Shown: positions 55,997 through 64,000 of the stretch, one piece after another
Position numbering within the stretch: the stretch's first letter is position 1
How the letters are laid out: each line of letters begins with the position of its first letter
Program-made: the position numbers and the translations under genes
Notes under the pieces: model-generated
Database searches by the model: none
What the model was told of the DNA's origin: nothing
The model's input: the letters and a program-made list of their open reading frames with translations, nothing else
Assembly (NCBI RefSeq): GCF_001953985.1
Contig: NZ_MBEI01000053.1
Span: 149,730-213,729, forward strand
From: Mycobacterium colombiense
GTDB taxonomy: Bacteria > Actinomycetota > Actinomycetes > Mycobacteriales > Mycobacteriaceae
Direction of reading: 5' to 3'
Length of the DNA stretch: 64,000 bases

Positions 55997-56039
55997 CAGA
56001 CCGGCGCATCGCGAACACCCGCGACGGGAAGCCGGTCTG
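55997..56039 (-). promoter_or_regulatory. leuA attenuator: terminator/anti-terminator hairpin
   Basis: The minus-strand arms CAGACCGGC (56031-56039) and GCCGGTCTG (55997-56005) pair perfectly over 9 bp, between the leader peptide stop and the leuA start. In the loop, CCCGTCGCGG (56019-56028) is perfectly complementary to CCGCGACGGG within the leader peptide codons (56048-56057). These two alternative pairings are the hallmark of transcription or translation attenuation. The U-tract is weak. Confidence 0.65.
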
Positions 56040-56041
56040 GA

Positions 56042-56083
56042 TCAGACCCCGTCGCGGCGTCCGAGGAGGAGCACCCGCTGCAC
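56042..56083 (-). CDS. leuL: leuA leader peptide
   Basis: A 13-residue frame (MQRVLLLGRRDGV if the initiating GTG is read as Met) with three consecutive CTC leucine codons, upstream of leuA and just before an alternative-pairing hairpin. TAAAGT lies seven bases before the GTG, so it would be leaderless. Ribosome stalling on the Leu codons when charged tRNA-Leu is scarce would alter folding of the following RNA and raise leuA expression. Leucine attenuators of this kind are predicted in actinobacteria. Confidence 0.65.
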   Translation of the reverse strand: MQRVLLLGRRDGV

Positions 56084-56256
56084 GTCCTGCACTTTACCGC
56101 TTTTGGCGCCCCGGTAAAAATGCCGCTGAGACCGACGCGAATGCGCAGGCCGGGCAGCCAGGTATCGCGACGTAAATCACCATGCCCGGGCACGTATTCT
56201 GTTGTGGACTTATACCCGAAATTGAAGTGCGCAGGGCCGGAGAGGCAGGCAAAAAC

Positions 56257-58557
<2,301 letters not shown>

Positions 58558-58564
58558 CAAGCGG

Positions 58565-59716
58565 GTGAGCACCACCCATAGTCGCCTGATCGCGCGGTGC
58601 TCACTGTTCGCCGCGGTGTGTTTGGTTGTGCCGCAATGGTTTTCCACTTCCGCGCGCGCCGATCCGGCGGCGCCGGCGCCCGAGCCGGTGGTGCAGCCGC
58701 TGGCGCCCGGTCAGGTGTTGCGAATCGGGCCCACCGCGGGCACCGGCACGCCCACCGGGGACTACGGCATCGGCGCGACCGACCTGTGTGAGTTCATCGA
58801 ATTCCCCGCCGAGTTGCTCCAGGTGTGCGGCGACAGCTTCGCCGGTCAGGGCGTCGGCTTCGGCGGTTGGTACGCGCCGGTCGCGTTGCGCGTCGACACC
58901 GCGTCCGTCGACGACCCCGGCGGGGTGCGCTACACCGGGGTCACCGGCATCAGCAATCCGCTGCTGGCCGACCCCACCCCGCCGGGGGCCTCGCAGCTGC
59001 CGGCCGGGGTGGTGCAGATCAACCGGCGCAACTACCTGATGGTGACGACGACCAAAAACCTCGAGCCGCAGACCTCACGCCTGGTGAGCGCGGAGCCGGC
59101 GCGCGCGGGCTGGCAGACGATCCCGGGATCCAAGCGGCCCGCGTCGTATCAGGGCGGCTCGCAGACGCAGATCAGCGGCTACTACGACCCGATCCCCACC
59201 CCGGACTCGCCCAGCGGGTGGGTCTACATCGTCGCCGACAGCTTCACCCGCAGGGACCCGGTGCTGCTTTACCGGGCCACCCCGCAGACGTTCACCGACC
59301 GGTCGCGGTGGCAGGGCTGGGCGAGAGGCCCGGGCGGGGGCTGGGGCAAGCCGCCGACTCCGCTGTGGCCGGACGCGGTGGGCGAGCTGTGCATCCGGCA
59401 GATCGACGGTAAGGCGGTGCTGTCCTATTTCAACGCCGTCACCGGCAACATGGAGGTCCGGGTGGCCAACGACCCGACGGGCCTGGGCGACGCGCCGGTC
59501 ACCACGGTGGTGCAGCACGACGAGTGGCCGGATCCGCCGGAGAGCCTGCCGCCGCCCTACGACAACCGGCTCGCCCAACCGTACGGCGGCTACATCTCGC
59601 CCGGTTCCACGCTCGACGAACTGCGAATCTTCGTGAGCCAGTGGGATACTCGCGCGCGCGTGGCCGCGCCATACCGGGTGATCCAGTTCGCCGTGAACCC
59701 GCTGCGTCCCGAGTAA
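58565..59716 (+). CDS. Secreted DUF4185 protein (GH183-type endo-D-arabinanase)
   Basis: A 383-residue exported protein, Rv3707c-like by recall. Signal peptide MSTTHSRLIARCSLFAAVCLVVPQWF with cleavage near ARA-DP. The body is DUF4185, now glycoside hydrolase family 183 (a beta-propeller), with acidic residues in GATDLCEF and GDSFAGQG and W/Y-rich blades. Characterised GH183 enzymes are endo-D-arabinanases acting on mycobacterial arabinogalactan and LAM. It lies 8 nt after asd. Together with the GH172-type protein at 11710 it could form an arabinan-turnover pair. Confidence 0.8.
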   Translation: MSTTHSRLIARCSLFAAVCLVVPQWFSTSARADPAAPAPEPVVQPLAPGQVLRIGPTAGTGTPTGDYGIGATDLCEFIEFPAELLQVCGDSFAGQGVGFGGWYAPVALRVDTASVDDPGGVRYTGVTGISNPLLADPTPPGASQLPAGVVQINRRNYLMVTTTKNLEPQTSRLVSAEPARAGWQTIPGSKRPASYQGGSQTQISGYYDPIPTPDSPSGWVYIVADSFTRRDPVLLYRATPQTFTDRSRWQGWARGPGGGWGKPPTPLWPDAVGELCIRQIDGKAVLSYFNAVTGNMEVRVANDPTGLGDAPVTTVVQHDEWPDPPESLPPPYDNRLAQPYGGYISPGSTLDELRIFVSQWDTRARVAAPYRVIQFAVNPLRPE

Positions 59717-59742
59717 CGGCCGTTTCTGCTCTCGTAAGTGCT

Positions 59743-62421
59743 CTATTTCGAGACGGCGTTCAGTTCTGTTCGCGCATGGTCGATTTGGTCGTAGGCGTAG
59801 TTAGCCATAGCGGCGGTGGTCAAGAGCGCTCCCCGATGTGCGAGCGTTTCATAGGTTTGGTCGCCGAGGACCTCGCGAAGGTGGGCCATTGTGGTGCTGA
59901 GTTCTGGGTAGGACGCTGCGGTGATGGGACCGAAGGCGTAGCCCGCAAGGATGGCTGACGGCTCATAGCGTCCGAGTCGATCAAAGAAGGTGGCGAGCGA
60001 GGCCAGCGGCGTGCTGATCATCGTCGAGTTGCCAGATTCGTGATGACAGTGGATGGCCAATCGGAAGTAGTCGAGCGCCGCAACAGGTTCGCCGTGGGCG
60101 CTCTCGACGCGGCATAGCACGGATGCGGTCTGCGATTCGTTGTTGCGGTTACCGCTGTCGCGCGCGACCGTCAGTCCCCGGCGAAGTGCGCCCAGGGCCC
60201 GCAATGGGTCGGTGTCGCGGTAGGCAAAGCCATATGCCAGCAACATGAAACAGAGCATGAAGGGATTGGACGAAGCTTCAGCGGGGGGAATCAGGTCATC
60301 GGCGATCGTCATGGCCTCCGCGCTGGGACCTTTAATCGTCAAGGCGAACACCAGGCACGCCTTCGTGAAGTTGTGGGTATCGCGGATCCGCGCGAGCCGG
60401 CGGCGATCGAACTCGATGGCGCGTTCTGGTTGTCCGATCGCGATGTAAGCTCCGCCAGCCCATCCGTCGATGTCGAAAGGCACCGCGCTGCGATTGGTCC
60501 CCAGAATTTCGGCGGCGGCGTCGGCGTAACGCGCTGCGTCCTCGATCCGTCCGGGGTGGTAGCAGCATGCCGCAATGACGCACAGCAATCCGAGCTGAGG
60601 ATGGTCGGTGGCCCGCGCCGGCTCGATGAGTTCCTCAGCCCAGGCTATCGGCTCGAATTGATCAATCACGAAGCCAAGGAACGCCGCAGTTGTCGCGATC
60701 GCCGCGGCCGCATCGAGATCGTTGTGGTCGGCCGCCCACCGAAAAGCGGCGCGCAAATTAGGGAGTTCGGTGGTGAACCATTCGTAGGCGTCCCGTTGGC
60801 GGGGACTGTCCCATAGGTCGAGGATGTCGCCTTCCCGCGCAGCGAAGTAGCGAGCGTGCGCGGTGCGCGTTGGTGCGGAGGCGCCGCTGTTAACCAGTTG
60901 CTCATTGGCGAACTGGCGGATGGTCTCCAACATTGAATACCGGGTCCGGCCCGATGCTCGGTCGGCGACCAGCAGCGACTTGCGCACCAGCGCGTCCAGC
61001 AGATCGAGCAGGGCATACTCATCGAAATTATCCGAACCGGCTATCCCGCAAGCGCTTTGGAGATCAAATCCTCCCGCAAAAACCGAACAACGTTCCAGCA
61101 CAATCTTTTCAGCGTCGTTAAGGAGGTCATAGGACCAGGCCACCGCATGGCGCAGTGTATGGTGTCGTTCCGATCCGCGCCGTGATCCGACCAGCAGCCG
61201 CAACCGCTGATCCAGACGGTCACGTACCTCGCTCGCGCTCATCGACGCCATGCGCGAGGCCGCCAGTTCGATGGCTAATGGGATCCCATCGAGGCGGCGA
61301 CAGATCTCGACCACCGCCTCCTCCTCGTCAGCCCCGGACAGCGAGAACCGCTGCGCCACACTACGGGTGCGCTCTACGAACAGGGCCACCGCTCCCGAGC
61401 CGGTTCCGGCGTCCAAATCCAGCGAGGGCACCAGCCACAACTGCTCATCGGCAATGCCCAAACCTTCCCGGCTGGTGGCCAAGACTTTCGTAGTTGTGGA
61501 GTGCACGAGGATGGCTTCAATCAATTCGGCAGCGGTATCGAGGACGTGCTCACAGTTGTCGATCACCAGCAGCCGAACCCGGCCCTCCTGCGCTGCGGCC
61601 ACCGACTCGCTCACGGTCTTGCCCGGCTGCTGCGTGATACCCAGGACCGCCGACACCGCGTCTGGCACGGCCCCGGGGTCGGTGACGGCGGCCAGTTCGA
61701 AAACCCAAACCCCGTCGGGGAACTCGTCAGCCAAGCGCGAGGCGACGTCTAACGCAAGGCGGGTTTTGCCAACCCCACCCACCCCGGTGAGTGTCACCAC
61801 CTGATGCGATCTCACGGCTTCGGCGACCCCGGCGACCTCAGACTCGCGCCCGATCAAACGCGTGGTGACAGGCCGCAGATTTCCCGGGCTCGTCTCGAGT
61901 GCCCGCAATGCCGGAAAGTCGGTTTGCAGCCCCGGCGCGCGCACCTGAAAGATCCCGACCGGCATCGGCACGTCCCGCAGCCGCCGCGGCCCGAGGTCCA
62001 GTAAGTCCACTCCGCTGAGCAGGACGGCGGTCGAGTCCACCAGCAGGATTTGCCCACCGTGCCCGGCCGCCATCACACGGGCCGCTCGGTTGAGCACGGC
62101 GCCGAAGTAATCCCCGTCCCGCAGCTCGGCTTCGCCGGTAGCGACACCCATCCGCACTGGCAAACCCAGGTGCTGCTGCGCTGAGACGGCGGCATCGACC
62201 GCTGCCTTCGGGGAGCTGAATGCCGCGCACATACCGTCCCCGGTGTGCTTGAACATGTACCCGCCATGCGCCGTGATCGCGTTGCGCAACGCCTCGTCGT
62301 GGGCAACCAGCGCCGCCCGCATCGTGTCGGCGTCGGCTTCCCAGCGACGGGTCGAACCTTCGACATCGGTGAACAGAAACGTCACCACACCGGAAGGCGG
62401 TCCCCCTGCGGACACTCGCAC
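59743..62421 (-). CDS. Class III adenylate cyclase fused to NB-ARC/AAA ATPase and helical repeats
   Basis: An 892-residue signalling protein. The N-terminal cyclase (1-165) keeps all residues usually needed: metal Asp19 and Asp62, substrate Lys58 and Asp104, and Asn111/Arg115; spacing equals that of active mycobacterial class III cyclases. Then comes a STAND-type NTPase (Walker A GVGGVGKT at 214-221, LLVIDNCEHVLD) and TPR-like helices to the end. The LuxR HTH found at the C-terminus of many family members is absent. It could make cAMP under control of NTP-dependent oligomerisation. GTG start. A decayed homologous 3' end lies upstream. Confidence 0.88.
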   Translation of the reverse strand: MRVSAGGPPSGVVTFLFTDVEGSTRRWEADADTMRAALVAHDEALRNAITAHGGYMFKHTGDGMCAAFSSPKAAVDAAVSAQQHLGLPVRMGVATGEAELRDGDYFGAVLNRAARVMAAGHGGQILLVDSTAVLLSGVDLLDLGPRRLRDVPMPVGIFQVRAPGLQTDFPALRALETSPGNLRPVTTRLIGRESEVAGVAEAVRSHQVVTLTGVGGVGKTRLALDVASRLADEFPDGVWVFELAAVTDPGAVPDAVSAVLGITQQPGKTVSESVAAAQEGRVRLLVIDNCEHVLDTAAELIEAILVHSTTTKVLATSREGLGIADEQLWLVPSLDLDAGTGSGAVALFVERTRSVAQRFSLSGADEEEAVVEICRRLDGIPLAIELAASRMASMSASEVRDRLDQRLRLLVGSRRGSERHHTLRHAVAWSYDLLNDAEKIVLERCSVFAGGFDLQSACGIAGSDNFDEYALLDLLDALVRKSLLVADRASGRTRYSMLETIRQFANEQLVNSGASAPTRTAHARYFAAREGDILDLWDSPRQRDAYEWFTTELPNLRAAFRWAADHNDLDAAAAIATTAAFLGFVIDQFEPIAWAEELIEPARATDHPQLGLLCVIAACCYHPGRIEDAARYADAAAEILGTNRSAVPFDIDGWAGGAYIAIGQPERAIEFDRRRLARIRDTHNFTKACLVFALTIKGPSAEAMTIADDLIPPAEASSNPFMLCFMLLAYGFAYRDTDPLRALGALRRGLTVARDSGNRNNESQTASVLCRVESAHGEPVAALDYFRLAIHCHHESGNSTMISTPLASLATFFDRLGRYEPSAILAGYAFGPITAASYPELSTTMAHLREVLGDQTYETLAHRGALLTTAAMANYAYDQIDHARTELNAVSK

Positions 62422-62499
62422 AGAATGTCATACCGAGCACATGACCACCCAGCAAATTGGGGCTGACTGTCTGGACTCTTGAAATTGATCTTCTTCAAC

Positions 62500-62575
62500 A
62501 CACTGTTCAGTTTTGCTCTCGCCTGGTCGATAGCCGTAGGCGCGGGTCGCCTTGGCCGCCGTCACGGCGGCGTGG
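62500..62575 (-). pseudogene. Remnant of the 3' end of a second cyclase/ATPase gene
   Basis: The plus-strand segment GTTCAGTTTTGCTCTCGCC...GGTCGAT...CGTAGGCG at about 62504-62540 aligns with the last codons of the intact gene (59757-59800) with one small gap and no open frame. It looks like the decayed end of a tandem paralogue that lay upstream of the present gene. Homology fades above about 62575. Confidence 0.6.
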
Positions 62576-62663
62576 GTTAGCCCGCGTACGGCAGTTCGGT
62601 GATGGTTTCGGCGTCATCCTGGGCGGCTGGGGTTAACTAGCGCCGGCAGGGTATCCCCTCATT

Positions 62664-62780
62664 GTGCAAGTGTTGAACGCACTGCTCGGCGTGGTGTTAG
62701 CGATCCTCGGGGCTGTCATGAAGCTCGGCGGCCGCCTTTTCACCCTGGCCGGGGGTTGTGACGCATTTCCCTTGATGTGA
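62664..62780 (+). CDS. Candidate 38-residue membrane peptide
   Basis: A short frame with one hydrophobic helix (LLGVVLAILGAVMK) and a KLGGRLFTLAGG segment that recalls KVAGRLFS in the next gene, so it may be a truncated relative. TATCCC lies six bases before the GTG, compatible with a leaderless start. It ends 14 nt before the next start codon. Function unknown. Confidence 0.4.
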   Translation: MQVLNALLGVVLAILGAVMKLGGRLFTLAGGCDAFPLM

Positions 62781-62794
62781 CCGAGGAGGCCATC

Positions 62795-63163
62795 ATGCGA
62801 CTGCTACGCGGAGTTCCGGGAGCGGTGTTGTGGATCCTTGCGGCAGTACTCGGACTCGTCGGGGCGTTGCTGTGCGTGACCATCATCCTGCTTCCGGTCG
62901 GTATTCCTCTCGTAAAGGTTGCTGGCCGTCTGTTCAGCCGTTCTGTGCGGCTGATGCTGCCGCGTGGGCTGGCGCATCCGGTCGACGACCTCACGAAGCA
63001 GGCCGACAAAGATGCCCGCTCCGTGAGTTCGGCTACGTCAGAAGCCGCCAACCACGCCACCAAGAAGGGCCGCAAGTTGGGTACGGCGGTGTCCGACACG
63101 CTCGGCGGTGCTGCCAAGAAGGGACGCAAGGTCGCACGCAAACAGGCGAAGAATCTGGGCTGA
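62795..63163 (+). CDS. Small membrane protein with basic C-terminal tail
   Basis: A 122-residue protein: one long or two short hydrophobic segments at residues ~9-38 (AVLWILAAVLGLVGALLCVTIILLPVGIPLV), a basic juxtamembrane part (RLFSRSVRLMLPRG) and a Lys/Arg-rich hydrophilic tail with repeated AAKKGRK/ATKKGRK units. Function unknown; the tail could bind nucleic acid or acidic lipids. GGAGG lies 5 nt before the ATG. Probably cotranscribed with the peptide upstream. Confidence 0.7.
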   Translation: MRLLRGVPGAVLWILAAVLGLVGALLCVTIILLPVGIPLVKVAGRLFSRSVRLMLPRGLAHPVDDLTKQADKDARSVSSATSEAANHATKKGRKLGTAVSDTLGGAAKKGRKVARKQAKNLG

Positions 63164-63326
63164 CGTCGTGTTGGTTTGCGCCCCCGCGCATGCCGTCGGC
63201 GTTAAAGACATCGCGACCCCATGACCAAGCCCTTTCGGACAAACAACGCGGCCTCGCGGTGCCAATGCGAAAGTTAACAGTTAGCGCTCAACCCGGCAGT
63301 TGTGCGATTAGGGTGCGGGGCGATAT

Positions 63327-63350
63327 GCCCCCTGACCGGGGGCTTTAGTT
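63327..63350 (+). terminator. Candidate intrinsic terminator
   Basis: GCCCCC-TGACC-GGGGGC (6-bp stem, 5-nt loop) followed by TTTAGTT, about 165 nt after the stop of the membrane protein gene at 63163. Confidence 0.5.
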
Positions 63351-63412
63351 CACAGCTGCTACATAAGTAGCGCATAGCCGCCACTACTGTTAACGGCTTC
63401 ATCATTTGTCTC

Positions 63413-63874
63413 ATGAGTGAAACATCTGAAACCCCCACTGTGCGGCACTCCACCGCAACTGCACCGGTCGCCGCCGAAGCGGCGGCGGCCTACCGGGCCC
63501 CGCGGGTATTCCAACTCGCCGCCTGGGTCGCCATCGTCGCCGGCATCGTGTTCATCGTCGCGGTGATCTTCTTCACCGGCTTCATCCTCGGCCACCGCGG
63601 CGGCCACCACGGCCACCACCACAAGCACCACCACGCCATGGTTCACCACCGCGGTCCTGGCGGCCCCGGCAACTTCGGCGGTCCGGGCGCACCGGGTGGC
63701 CAGGGCGGTCAGGGTGGACAGGGCGGACAGACCGGTCCGGGAGCCACCACCACTGCTCCGGCTCCGTCGGGCGTGCGTCCCAGCGGCATGGCCCCGGGTC
63801 AGCTCCCGCCGTCGGTCTTCCACTCCGCGGCCACGACGGGTCAGGTCCCCAGCATCGTCGTGTTGACCAACTGA
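63413..63874 (+). CDS. Membrane protein with His-rich and Gly-rich segments
   Basis: A 153-residue protein. A cytoplasmic N-terminus of ~33 residues leads to one TM helix (QLAAWVAIVAGIVFIVAVIFFTGFILG, ~34-60). It is followed by a His cluster (HRGGHHGHHHKHHHAMVHH, ~61-79), a Gly/Gln-rich stretch (about 80-107) and a Pro/Thr/Ser tail. The His cluster lies outside the membrane and could bind Zn, Ni or Cu. No recognised family; similar small His-rich membrane proteins occur in mycobacteria. Confidence 0.7.
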   Translation: MSETSETPTVRHSTATAPVAAEAAAAYRAPRVFQLAAWVAIVAGIVFIVAVIFFTGFILGHRGGHHGHHHKHHHAMVHHRGPGGPGNFGGPGAPGGQGGQGGQGGQTGPGATTTAPAPSGVRPSGMAPGQLPPSVFHSAATTGQVPSIVVLTN

Positions 63875-63884
63875 AAAACCCCCG

Positions 63885-64000
63885 TCAACCAGTGGCCCGG
63901 CGGGGCGCGCCCCCGCCCGGGCCCCCGGGGTTTTTGGGGGGGGTGTTTTAAAAAAAACCCCCCCCCCCCCCCCCGGGTAGTGAGGGGGTGGGGGGGGCGG
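63885..64000. other. Low-complexity, homopolymer-rich window end (probable contig-end artefact)
   Basis: Runs of C, G, T and A up to 18 bases long dominate the last ~100 bases (for example 63958-63974). Such runs are not seen elsewhere in the window and are typical of low-quality sequence at a contig end. Confidence 0.75.

Overview
The window comes from a high-GC Mycobacterium, most likely a slow-growing non-tuberculous species. The case for this rests on lineage-specific families: cutinases, an LpqH-type lipoprotein, a WS/DGAT acyltransferase, F420-type oxidoreductases, a CDGP protein, a 13E12/DUF222 HNH protein, LucA, MurT-GatD, and LigC beside a LigD-type polymerase. Many genes also lack a Shine-Dalgarno sequence and instead have a TAnnnT -10 hexamer ending 7 nt before the start codon, the mycobacterial leaderless pattern. 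From about 40.1 kb to 59.7 kb the gene order matches, inverted, what I recall of M. tuberculosis Rv3723 down to Rv3707c. The last ~100 bases are homopolymer-rich and look like a degraded contig end.

Layout. 0-6.5 kb: accessory lipid and xenobiotic genes (partial reductase, SDR, DUF1330, WS/DGAT, Nudix, haloalkane dehalogenase, P450). 6.1-10.4 kb: a prohead-protease-like protein, a CDGP secreted protein, a 13E12 HNH protein and the divergent ligC/LigD-type polymerase pair. 10.4-14.5 kb: an AT-richer island with a candidate 40-residue lipopeptide, a secreted DUF2961 (GH172-type) protein and a rhomboid-like protein. 14.6-24.8 kb: a regulated catabolic cluster with a thioesterase, two TetR regulators, three SDR-type enzymes or remnants, a P450, a Rieske oxygenase, a 6-oxocamphor-hydrolase-like enzyme, a luciferase-like oxidoreductase and an aldehyde dehydrogenase. 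Copies of one palindrome (TTTGGGCGATCGCCCAAA and variants) sit in three of its promoters. 24.9-32.3 kb: small oxidoreductases, two cutinases, a CsbD protein, a kinase-like protein and a TetR with a perfect 33-nt palindrome, plus a beta-lactamase-fold hydrolase. 32.3-38.3 kb: a TPR-CHAT peptidase pair next to a two-gene operon of unrecognised proteins.

38.3-59.7 kb is mostly core: LpqH-like lipoprotein, ParB-fold-like protein, crotonase, lucA, tRNA-Ser(GGA), 4.5S RNA, aspC, dnaX, the tuberculostearate pair bfaB-bfaA, an SRPBCC protein, ami1, ybaB-recR, an MHS-family transporter, murT-gatD, a DEDDh exonuclease, leuA with a leader peptide and attenuator-like RNA, ask (with nested beta-subunit start), asd and a DUF4185 (GH183-type) endo-D-arabinanase candidate. 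59.7-64 kb: a cyclase/ATPase signalling protein with a decayed copy of its 3' end upstream, two small membrane proteins and a His-rich membrane protein.

How the genes may work together. The 14.6-24.8 kb cluster can be read as oxygenases (P450, Rieske) hydroxylating a cyclic substrate, SDRs oxidising alcohols to ketones, the crotonase-fold enzyme cleaving a beta-diketone, and ALDH/thioesterase handling the products, in parallel with Rhodococcus camphor breakdown. The GH172- and GH183-type proteins could together trim D-arabinan of the organism's own cell wall. TPR-CHAT with its neighbours could be a protease-based sensing system of unknown trigger. Functional links are inference; motifs and positions are read from the sequence.
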